Positions 1-6,314 of a stretch of 11,942 nt of DNA are shown here, one piece after another (the stretch's first letter is position 1; every line of letters starts with the position of its first letter). This stretch comes from Candidatus Cloacimonadota bacterium. GTDB taxonomy: Bacteria; Cloacimonadota; Cloacimonadia; Cloacimonadales; TCS61. The stretch spans positions 1 through 11,942 of the forward strand of contig JACNIV010000325.1 in the NCBI GenBank assembly GCA_014382915.1, written 5' to 3'. A program made the position numbers and the translations under genes. The notes below the pieces were generated by a model that made no database searches, was not told where the DNA came from, and was given only the letters and a program-made list of their open reading frames with translations.

Positions 1-116
1 TCTGCATCATCGATATTATCAACGATGGTAAAATCTTTTTTATTCAGGATGGAAGCTACTAATTCGCTGTCTGCTACGTTCATCTGGCAGCCGTAGGTTT
101 CTATAAATACTTTCAT
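1..116 (-). CDS. miaB: tRNA-2-methylthio-N6-dimethylallyladenosine synthase (MiaB), N-terminal fragment
   Basis: The first 38 codons are visible and the gene runs off the left edge. The product begins MKVFIETYGCQMNVADSE. The TYGCQMN(V)xDSE signature, with its first cluster-binding Cys at residue 10, opens the N-terminal methylthiotransferase domain of MiaB. By family knowledge, MiaB is a radical-SAM enzyme that adds a methylthio group to i6A37 of tRNAs using two [4Fe-4S] clusters. The QMN spelling favours MiaB over the relatives MtaB and RimO, but the radical-SAM CxxxCxxC motif and the TRAM domain lie outside the window. The ATG is at 116-114. Unlike its neighbours it has no clear Shine-Dalgarno sequence: the leader is the end of the inverted-repeat element at 121-262. 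Confidence 0.85.
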   Translation of the reverse strand, partial: MKVFIETYGCQMNVADSELVASILNKKDFTIVDNIDDA

Positions 117-120
117 AATC

Positions 121-262
121 TTATGGAACGCGGATAACACGGATATTGCGGATGATCACGGATTTTATCTTTTATGTTTTTAATTTAAATTACAAGTTTT
201 ATCTGCGACTATCCGTTCGATCAGCGGCATCTGCGTTCTATTCCTCATCTGTGTTCTATTTC
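121..262. repeat. CGGAT-type inverted-repeat element 1
   Basis: The left arm (125-163) and right arm (201-239, inverted) align without gaps and match at about 25 of 38 positions. Most mismatches are A/G exchanges. Each arm is a row of CGGAT/CAGAT/CTGAT units 9-10 bp apart, starting with GGAACGC or AGAACGC. The arms enclose an AT-rich loop (164-200). An extra half-unit (CATCTGTGTTCTA, from 246) follows the right arm and holds the permease stop codon. The left end, TCTTATGGAACGC, is shared exactly with element 2. The element fills the gap between the permease and miaB. No protein is encoded here. It is a degenerate, MITE-like or REP-like intergenic palindrome, and how it moves is unknown. Confidence 0.8.
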
Positions 263-2118
263 CTTCTTCTTTCACCCAGCAGCACAATATCTTTGAGAGC
301 TTCTTCGTTTTTAGCAGCAAGCCATTTTTTCTCAAAGTTCGGATCCTGTACTATCTGGGCAATTGCAGCCAGGGCTTGCAGGTGGAAATTCCGTTCGTCT
401 TTGGTGCCATAAATAACGAATACGATCTGGATATTCGGTGCATCATCAGAGAAATAAATACCTTCTTTGCATCTTGCCAGCAGGATATTGAATTTCTTAG
501 CACCCTCGATAATGATATGAGGAATTGCCAGATTTTCCGTTAGAACAGTGGAGCTTTCCAATTCCCTTTCCATCATTTTATTGAAGAAATATTTACCTTT
601 CTTATTGATAGATGTGCTCACTTTTTCCGAAATGATATTGAAAAGATCTTCTTTTGTAACGTGTTTCTTTATATCCAGCACAATAGAGTTTTCTATTAAA
701 CTATCAAAGCGGTCTTTCTGAATACTGTCCCGTTCGCGAATGATCTCTTTCAGTTCTGTTTCCAGAGAAGTTGTTGGCAGTTCCTTTGCTTTTATCCTTT
801 GCACAATATGCAGTAGCGCAGATTCTTTATTGGATCGGATGCGACCGTAAAACCAGTACCAGAGCATTCCAAACAAAATAAAAACTCCGGTAATGATCAA
901 CGGTTCCTTTCCCATTTCAATTATCAGGAAGATATAAGCTACAATTGCAAATATCTGTCCCCAGGGATATAAAGGTGTTTTGAATTTTGGCCTGTAATTT
1001 TGAATGCCACTTTCCCGCATGATGATGACAGAGATATTAACGAACATAAAAAGCAGTATCTTCAAGGTAGAGGCTGTTTTTACCAGGGTTTCAAGAGGTA
1101 GGAAAATCACCGCTATCATAAAAATACTTGTGAAAAAGATCGAATTGTGAGGAGTATTATGTTTTTTTCCTACTTTACCAAAAAAGGATGGAAGAAGCTG
1201 ATCTTTGCTCATTGCCATAGGATTGCGTGAAGCCGCCAGAATTCCTGCATTGGCAGTAGAAAAGAAAGCCAGGAGTGCTGCCAGAGAAAGAATAATAATT
1301 CCCGTGCTGCCCATTATTACACCTGCTCCGTCACTTATCGGGGTAAGCGTATATTGCTTGGAGCCAGGCAATAATAAACCATCACCCAAAACACCTACAG
1401 TAACAAAAATTACCAGTACATAGAATAAGGTAACGGTGCAGAAAGCTGCTATCATACCCAGCGGCAAATTACGTGAGGGATTTTTTACTTCTTCACCTAC
1501 ACTGGCTACTTTTGTTAAACCACCATAAGATACAAATATCAATCCCGCCGTCATGAAAAGAGTTTTCATGTTTCCTTTCATAAAGACATCAAAATTATGA
1601 TTATCTACTTTAGGAATTCCTTTTAATACATACCAAGTCAAAATAGCCAGTAAGGCTAATACCATTACTATTTGCAAACGGCTGGTATGTTTAGTTCCAA
1701 TAAGGTTTATTATCATAAACATAATACAGAAACCTGTAGCTATAAGCTTGATCTGGAAGATGGAGATATCCGGAAAAATAAGAGAAGCAAAAGCTCCGAT
1801 TCCTACTAAAGCAAAGGCACTTTTAAAAGCTAATGAAAACCAGGCGGAAATTCCGGCTAGAGTTCCAAAACCTGCTCCCATACTGCGATTTATGAAAAAA
1901 TAATCTCCACCCGATTTGGGCATTGCTGTAACCAGTTCAGCTTTGCTGAGCATACTGGGTAAAACAAGAATTCCTGCCAGCAGATAAGCAACCACAATCG
2001 ACGGACCTGATTTGAAATATGCCAATCCAGGTAGAATGAACAGACCCGAACTTATCATTGCACCGGATGCAATGCAGAATACGTCTAAAAAGCCTAATTC
2101 ACGTTTTAGTTTTGACAT
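256..2118 (-). CDS. APC-family amino acid permease with C-terminal PTS EIIA (type 2)-like domain
   Basis: The product has 620 residues. Residues 1-430 form a polytopic membrane protein of about 12 hydrophobic segments. The first segment carries a Gly-rich GAMISSGLF stretch near residues 19-27, the substrate-site motif of the amino acid-polyamine-organocation (APC) superfamily. The substrate is probably an amino acid but is not defined by sequence. A charged linker (about 430-468) leads to a cytoplasmic domain (about 470-618) resembling the mannitol/fructose/Ntr-type EIIA domain, with the active-site motif AIPH and His534 at the position phosphorylated in that family. The fusion suggests transport controlled by PTS or metabolic phosphorylation, which is inference. 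AAGGAA lies 5-6 nt before the ATG. The TAG stop at 258-256 comes from repeat sequence. No EI, HPr or sugar EIIBC gene is in the window. Confidence 0.88.
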   Translation of the reverse strand: MSKLKRELGFLDVFCIASGAMISSGLFILPGLAYFKSGPSIVVAYLLAGILVLPSMLSKAELVTAMPKSGGDYFFINRSMGAGFGTLAGISAWFSLAFKSAFALVGIGAFASLIFPDISIFQIKLIATGFCIMFMIINLIGTKHTSRLQIVMVLALLAILTWYVLKGIPKVDNHNFDVFMKGNMKTLFMTAGLIFVSYGGLTKVASVGEEVKNPSRNLPLGMIAAFCTVTLFYVLVIFVTVGVLGDGLLLPGSKQYTLTPISDGAGVIMGSTGIIILSLAALLAFFSTANAGILAASRNPMAMSKDQLLPSFFGKVGKKHNTPHNSIFFTSIFMIAVIFLPLETLVKTASTLKILLFMFVNISVIIMRESGIQNYRPKFKTPLYPWGQIFAIVAYIFLIIEMGKEPLIITGVFILFGMLWYWFYGRIRSNKESALLHIVQRIKAKELPTTSLETELKEIIRERDSIQKDRFDSLIENSIVLDIKKHVTKEDLFNIISEKVSTSINKKGKYFFNKMMERELESSTVLTENLAIPHIIIEGAKKFNILLARCKEGIYFSDDAPNIQIVFVIYGTKDERNFHLQALAAIAQIVQDPNFEKKWLAAKNEEALKDIVLLGERRRK

Positions 2119-2128
2119 AAAATTCCTT

Positions 2129-2230
2129 TCTTATGGAACGCTGATGACACGGATATTACGGATGATCACAGTTTGTAACCAAGTAAGCTCTATATGTATT
2201 AATCTGTTCGATCTGCGTTGTTCGTGTTCC
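2129..2230. repeat. CGGAT-type inverted-repeat element 2
   Basis: The left arm (2135-2171) matches the left arm of element 1 at 33 of 37 positions and is preceded by the same TCTTAT. The right arm (2200-2230), inverted, pairs with the left arm at about 19 of 31 positions without gaps. The element lies between the GxxExxY gene, whose stop is 23 bp away, and the permease start. It therefore forms part of the permease leader, and the permease Shine-Dalgarno (AAGGAA) sits just beyond its left end. It may be one half of a larger unit with element 3 that encloses the GxxExxY gene. Confidence 0.75.
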
Positions 2231-2253
2231 ATGTTCCATATTTTTCCCCGTGT

Positions 2254-2631
2254 TTATTTCTTACGTTCATTGCTGAAAATAGCTCTTTTAAATTCCGGTT
2301 TCTTTCCAAAATTCAATAATAGACCGACTTCCATATTGGTTGCTTTCAAATAATTTATTAACTGAAATTTATGTTCATCACAGAGTTTATCAACAGCTTT
2401 AATCTTGATAATTACTTTGCTATTAATGATTAAATCTGCGAAATAATCACCAACAATATGTTCTTCGAAATATACTTTTATATTTTTTTGTTTCTTTACT
2501 GAGAATCCAAGCTGTTTCAATTTGATGACTAACGAATTTTCATATACTTTTTCTAAAAAACCATAACCTAAAGTATTATAAACATTAAAAAAAGCAGCTA
2601 ATATTTTTTCAGTAATATCTTCATGAAGCAT
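2254..2631 (-). CDS. GxxExxY-family protein (PD-(D/E)XK-like fold), probably catalytically impaired
   Basis: The product has 125 residues, the normal length for the GxxExxY family. The name-giving motif is G24-F-L-E27-K-V-Y30. The C-terminal part KATNMEVGLLLNFGKKPEFKR matches the conserved family tail. The fold is predicted to be nuclease-like, with an Asp followed by ExK. Here Asp66 is present, but the expected E-x-K reads K76-I-K78, with codon AAG at 2406-2404. One G-to-A change from GAG would explain it. No function is established for the family. The ATG at 2631 has GGAG upstream (GGAGATGAT then ATG). The gene is bracketed by repeat elements 2 and 3, which suggests it travelled with them. 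It could be a decaying passenger gene. Confidence 0.85.
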   Translation of the reverse strand: MLHEDITEKILAAFFNVYNTLGYGFLEKVYENSLVIKLKQLGFSVKKQKNIKVYFEEHIVGDYFADLIINSKVIIKIKAVDKLCDEHKFQLINYLKATNMEVGLLLNFGKKPEFKRAIFSNERKK

Positions 2632-2648
2632 ATCATCTCCTAATTTAT

Positions 2649-2846
2649 AGAATGCTGATAAAATAAATTATGCAGATTAACATAGATATTTCTACCACCT
2701 GCCTTCTCTCCCCTCGTCTCGAATATTTCGGGGCTATGTAGAAAGGACGTAAAAACTCCAGCAAAGCAGGTTAGATTACACTGACTTTTACTTAAGAGTA
2801 TTTTTTTGTCTGCGATTATCCATTTCATCAGCGCTATCCGCGTTCC
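2649..2846. repeat. CGGAT-type inverted-repeat element 3 with enlarged interior
   Basis: The left arm (2649-2687) is a worn copy matching element 1's left arm at about 25 of 39 positions. The right arm (2808-2846), inverted, begins GGAACGCGGATAGCGCTGAT. The 120-bp interior (2688-2807) is longer than in elements 1 and 2. It contains a possible 8-bp stem with a 3-nt loop at 2716-2734 (with G-T wobbles) and ends in a T-run (2801-2807). It lies between metG, whose stop is 4 bp beyond the right arm, and the GxxExxY start. No gene is supported in 2640-2850. Confidence 0.7.
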
Positions 2847-2850
2847 ATTC

Positions 2851-4866
2851 TTATGATATTTCACTTCCTTCTTTAACGTTTTTATGCGGTACAAGAACCG
2901 AAAAATTTCCATCATCTTCTGCTGCCAGTATCATAGCTTGCGATTCCACTCCCATTACTTTACGCGCTTTCAGGTTGATGAGCATTGCCACTTTTTTCCC
3001 GATCAATTCTTCCGGTTCATAAGATTCGGAAATTCCAGCTATCACGCTGCGCTCTTCCCCACCTATGTCTACTTTGAGTTTAAGTAGTTTCTTAGATTTG
3101 GGAATATTCTCTGCTTCAAGTATTTTTACGATCCTCATTTCCAGTTTTTCAAAATCTTCAAAAGTGATTTCAGGTTTATGTTCCATTTTTTTCTTCTCCT
3201 CATTTTGCGTTGCTTTCAGCAGTTCAAGCTGTTTTTCTATTTCAGCGTCTTCGATCTTACTGAAAAGCGGTTCTACTTTACCGATAGTGAATCTTCGTTG
3301 CAGATCCCAGATGTTCTTCCAGTTAAATATTTTTGATAGATTCAGCATTTTTCTCAACTTGAGCATTTTATCTGGAAGTATTGGATAAAGAGCAATTGAA
3401 ATAGCGCTTAATAATTCAGCACAAATATATAAAGTTTCGTTGGCTTTTCGTTTATTCATTTTGATCTCTTTCCAGGGTTGAGTTTCATCAAAATATCTAT
3501 TACCCCACCTTGCTACATCGATTATAGATTTAACTGCTTTTCTTACCTGGTAAGTATTAAAACTGTTTTCAACATCACTCAGGGTATTTTTGCAAACTTT
3601 TAATGCAACTTGTGATGGTTCTGAAAGTTCAAGTTCTTCTTCGATCTTTCCATCAAAATATTTCCTGGCAAAGATGAAAGCCCTATTCGCCAGATTTCCC
3701 AGAACATTGTTCAGATCATTGTTTATTTTATTCTGAAAATCCTTCCAGTAGAAATCGCTGTCTTTGGTTTCCGGTGCATTGGCAGCCAGGTAATAACGCA
3801 GATATTCACTATCAAAATATTTCAGATAATCTTTCACCCATACCGTCCAGTTCTTGCTTGTAGACATCTTCTGTCCTTCCAGGTTCAAGAATTCATTGGC
3901 AGGAACATCATATGGAAGTATAAATGGCTCTTTCTGTTTGGAAAGCATTGCCGGCCAGATTATGGTATGAAAAGGGATGTTGTCTTTTCCCAGAAAATGA
4001 ATGAGTTTTGTTTCCGGGTTTAACCAGTATTCTTTCCAGAGATCAGGTTTTCCCTGCTTTTCAGCCCATTCCATTGTTGAAGAAATATAGCCTATTGGTG
4101 CATCGAACCACACATAGAGAACTTTTCCTTCTGTATTCTCTAATGGTATTGGTACCCCCCAGTCAAGATCACGGGTAATTGCCCGTTCGATAAGTCCTTC
4201 ATTCAACCAGCTCATAATGAAATTGAGTACATTATCTTTCCAGTATTTTTTGGTTTGAAACCATTCTCTGAGCTGATTTTCAAATTTTGGAAGATTAATA
4301 TACCAGTGTGTTGTTTCTTTGATAACAGGTTTTTCACCGGATAATTTACTTTTAGGGTCAATCAAGTTAATGGAATCAATAAGTTTACCGCAGTTATCAC
4401 ATTGATCGCCACGCGCACCTTCCGATTTACAATGAGGGCATATTCCTTCTACATAACGGTCTGCCAGGAAACGTTTATGTTTTTCATCATAAAATTGGTT
4501 CAATGTTTTTTTGGTTAAATATCCTGCTTCCAATAAATTTGTAAAAAAATCTTGAGATATCTTTATATGTTCCGGTCTGGATGTTCCGGAGAAATTATCT
4601 AATTGTATATTTAATCCATCCAGATCTTTTTTCATGCTCTTATTATAACGTTCGGCAATAATTCTTGGTTCAATACCTTCTTCTTCAGCTTTTATAGAGA
4701 TTGGAGTTCCGTAATCATCTGTACCACCGATATAGATCACGTCTTTTCCTTTTAATTTGCAATAGCGAACAAAAATGTCTGCATTTAAATATGAACCCGC
4801 TACATGACCAATATGAAGAGGACCATTGGCATAAGTTAAGGCGCTTGTTACTAATATTTTTTCCAA
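2851..4866 (-). CDS. metG: Methionyl-tRNA synthetase
   Basis: This class I aminoacyl-tRNA synthetase charges initiator and elongator tRNA-Met with methionine in the cytoplasm. The 671 residues carry the HIGH motif at 18-21 (GPLHIGH), a CxxC...CxxC zinc knuckle (C143, C146, C156, C159) in the connective peptide, and the KMSKS loop as KMSTSK at 333-338. An anticodon-binding helical domain follows, then a linked C-terminal OB-fold tRNA-binding domain (about 566-671, Trbp111/EMAP-like, typical of the long MetG form). The start is TTG at 4866-4864: AAGGAG (4878-4873) lies 6 nt upstream, MEKILVTSALTYANGPLHIGH matches the usual N-terminus, and no in-frame ATG lies close by. The TAA stop abuts repeat element 3. 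It lies 85 bp downstream of the TPR gene and may have its own promoter. Confidence 0.97.
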   Translation of the reverse strand: MEKILVTSALTYANGPLHIGHVAGSYLNADIFVRYCKLKGKDVIYIGGTDDYGTPISIKAEEEGIEPRIIAERYNKSMKKDLDGLNIQLDNFSGTSRPEHIKISQDFFTNLLEAGYLTKKTLNQFYDEKHKRFLADRYVEGICPHCKSEGARGDQCDNCGKLIDSINLIDPKSKLSGEKPVIKETTHWYINLPKFENQLREWFQTKKYWKDNVLNFIMSWLNEGLIERAITRDLDWGVPIPLENTEGKVLYVWFDAPIGYISSTMEWAEKQGKPDLWKEYWLNPETKLIHFLGKDNIPFHTIIWPAMLSKQKEPFILPYDVPANEFLNLEGQKMSTSKNWTVWVKDYLKYFDSEYLRYYLAANAPETKDSDFYWKDFQNKINNDLNNVLGNLANRAFIFARKYFDGKIEEELELSEPSQVALKVCKNTLSDVENSFNTYQVRKAVKSIIDVARWGNRYFDETQPWKEIKMNKRKANETLYICAELLSAISIALYPILPDKMLKLRKMLNLSKIFNWKNIWDLQRRFTIGKVEPLFSKIEDAEIEKQLELLKATQNEEKKKMEHKPEITFEDFEKLEMRIVKILEAENIPKSKKLLKLKVDIGGEERSVIAGISESYEPEELIGKKVAMLINLKARKVMGVESQAMILAAEDDGNFSVLVPHKNVKEGSEIS

Positions 4867-4872
4867 ATTTTG

Positions 4873-4878
4873 CTCCTT
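4873..4878 (-). promoter_or_regulatory. Ribosome binding site fixing the TTG start of metG
   Basis: AAGGAG on the minus strand is followed by a 6-nt spacer and then TTG. No nearby ATG lies in frame, so this site supports the non-ATG start. Confidence 0.75.
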
Positions 4879-4907
4879 AAATGCAATTTTCGAAAATTAC
4901 TATTTAC

Positions 4908-4937
4908 TTTTTAGAAATTGTCTTATTTTAGTGTCAA
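4908..4937 (-). promoter_or_regulatory. Candidate sigma70-type promoter for metG
   Basis: A consensus -35 TTGACA (4937-4932) is followed after 18 bp by TAAAAA (4913-4908), a weak -10. It sits in the 85-bp gap between the TPR gene and metG, with a leader of roughly 35 nt. The -35 is convincing but the -10 is not, and AT-rich sequence makes chance matches common. Confidence 0.4.
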
Positions 4938-4951
4938 GAAGATTTGATAAA

Positions 4952-6151
4952 TCAAAGGATTTGTTCTGTATTTATCTTCTCCAGGTTCTTCCTTGCATAC
5001 ATAAAGTTCGGATTGATCTTCAAGCATCTTTCCAGAAGCTCTCTGGCTTTGTCTTTATCACCTTCTTCAATGTAAATAGAAGCGAGATTGTTCATGCTTT
5101 TCAGTTCTTTTGGATTTTTTTTGATGATTTCCAGGTAGATCGTTTTTGCTCTTTCAGATTGATTATTCTGCAATAGGATAGTAGCATATAAACCCTTTGC
5201 TTCTGTAAAATCTGGATCGATCTCGACAGCGTTAAATAAGTGTTTTTCAGCTTTCTTATTATTTTTGCTGAATGAGTAATATAATCCCCAATAATAATGG
5301 AAATCGGCAGAATCTACATATATTTCAGAATACTTTTTTAAAAGTTCATATGCATTACTGAGTTGGTTTTTGGAAAGCAGCACTGCCACTTGCTGAATGG
5401 CTTCTTTCTCGTTGTTGAATATCTCCGGTTTGCTAAATATTTTTGAAACAACTTTCCAGTTAGTATCGATTTTTATTAAATTCAAAGTCAGATCATATTT
5501 TCTATTGACCTCAAAGTGAACTAAAACCTGATCATTCTGCTTCGTCGATGCTGAAGAGATAAGATCGAATTCTGTCATTTTAGCCAGGATCATGTTACTG
5601 CTGAGTCGTTGAATGTAATTTGTTAGATATTCTTTATTTGCATATAATGTAGAATTTTGTAGGAAATTTGCAGAGTTCTCCCATTCATGGAGTACTATCG
5701 TAGTAAGAAATTCCATAGAGATATCTTCATACGACTTTACGTGAGAATCTACTTCAAGATCATCGAGCGAAAGTCTTTCTTTTAAATAAGAAAGAGGTAC
5801 GAGAGGATGTGCCTTAAATTGGTTTAAAAATGAGATGATCTTCTTTTTTCCGTTTTCAGTTTCTATTATCTGAAGTGGAATCTGATCATTAAAAACCTTC
5901 TGAGAGGAAGAAATCCATTTATCAATCTGTTTTTTTAAAAGATCGGTGTACTCCATTTGGGAATCTGCTTTGGTTTTGAGTTGGAAGTTATCTTGTTGCT
6001 GCAGTGAATAACTGCATTCCTCTGGGCATTTAAGGTCTATACGAAGTTTATTGCAGTCATACCAGCAGATGTTATTGGCCAATCGCAGACAAAAACGGTG
6101 GCCACGTCTTTCTTTACATATTTTACATCTATCTTTTTTAAAGAAGCTCAT
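4952..6151 (-). CDS. Hypothetical protein: N-terminal Cys-rich (zinc-finger-like) head, C-terminal TPR repeats
   Basis: I do not recognise a named family. The 399 residues open with a Cys cluster, C9, C12, C21, C29, C33, C42, C46, ending CPEECSY. The spacing suggests one or two zinc sites; the R-x-C...C-x3-C...CPxxC layout recalls small zinc-binding heads seen on other uncharacterised bacterial proteins (memory-based, unverified). Residues about 55-265 are predicted mixed alpha/beta with no motif I can name. Three TPR-like helical pairs follow at about 280-313, 314-347 and 350-383, implying protein-protein contacts. There is no signal peptide or membrane segment, so it is probably cytoplasmic. 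The start at 6151 was chosen because GGAGG lies 7 nt upstream. An in-frame ATG at 6196 would add 15 residues encoded by a palindromic repeat. It lies between nadE and metG on the same strand. Confidence 0.8.
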   Translation of the reverse strand: MSFFKKDRCKICKERRGHRFCLRLANNICWYDCNKLRIDLKCPEECSYSLQQQDNFQLKTKADSQMEYTDLLKKQIDKWISSSQKVFNDQIPLQIIETENGKKKIISFLNQFKAHPLVPLSYLKERLSLDDLEVDSHVKSYEDISMEFLTTIVLHEWENSANFLQNSTLYANKEYLTNYIQRLSSNMILAKMTEFDLISSASTKQNDQVLVHFEVNRKYDLTLNLIKIDTNWKVVSKIFSKPEIFNNEKEAIQQVAVLLSKNQLSNAYELLKKYSEIYVDSADFHYYWGLYYSFSKNNKKAEKHLFNAVEIDPDFTEAKGLYATILLQNNQSERAKTIYLEIIKKNPKELKSMNNLASIYIEEGDKDKARELLERCLKINPNFMYARKNLEKINTEQIL

Positions 6152-6158
6152 TAATTTT

Positions 6159-6163
6159 CCTCC
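6159..6163 (-). promoter_or_regulatory. Ribosome binding site fixing the start of the TPR gene
   Basis: GGAGG on the minus strand lies 7 nt before the ATG at 6151. The longer reading from 6196 has no such site and would translate the hairpin repeat, so the shorter start is preferred. Confidence 0.8.
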
Positions 6164-6169
6164 GGTAAA

Positions 6170-6241
6170 GTCATTCCCGAGACATCGGGAATCCATGAAT
6201 AATATTTACAATTTGTAGATTCCCACCTACGTGAGAATGAC
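6170..6241. repeat. Palindromic element with two hairpin-forming ends
   Basis: Two 24-bp ends (6170-6193 and 6218-6241) form an imperfect inverted repeat, both outer termini reading GTCATTC or its inverse GAATGAC. Each end is also a hairpin. ATTCCCGA/TCGGGAAT (6173-6192) is a perfect 8-bp stem with loop GACA. The other end (6219-6238) forms an 8-bp stem with one mismatch and loop CTAC. The 24-bp centre is AT-rich. The layout is that of REP-pair or MITE-like intergenic repeats beginning GTCATTCCC. It lies downstream of nadE and 19 bp before the TPR start, so a transcript from nadE would contain both hairpins. Confidence 0.75.
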
Positions 6242-6275
6242 ACGCTTTTCATTAAATTTCAATAACAATTTTATT

Positions 6276-6314
6276 ATCTGCGGTTATCTGTTTCATCTGT
6301 GTTATCTGCGTTCT
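6276..6314. repeat. CGGAT-type repeat, solitary right arm (element 4)
   Basis: Read on the minus strand, this 39-bp block starts AGAACGCAGATAACACAGAT and continues with further CAGAT units, matching the arms of elements 1-3. No left arm is found nearby; the other palindrome (6170-6241) occupies that side. The nadE stop codon TAG (6315-6313) overlaps its end. Confidence 0.7.

Noticed and set aside
2784..2807. TACTTAAGAGTA followed by seven T as a rho-independent terminator
   Set aside because: The stem is only about 4 bp without G-C strength, and it points along the plus strand where no gene is transcribed into it.
2640..2915. 91-codon minus-strand reading frame between metG and the GxxExxY gene
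   Set aside because: It starts inside metG out of frame and runs through repeat element 3; composition and content look like translated repeat, with no Shine-Dalgarno or known motif.
4943..4956. TTTGATAAATCAAA as an FNR/CRP-type operator
   Set aside because: The half-sites TTGAT/ATCAA are separated by 2 rather than 4 bp, and it overlaps the TPR stop codon; it may be a chance AT-rich dyad.
6152..6196. 15-residue N-terminal extension of the TPR protein from ATG 6196
   Set aside because: It would translate the hairpin repeat. GGAGG 7 nt before ATG 6151 marks the better start.
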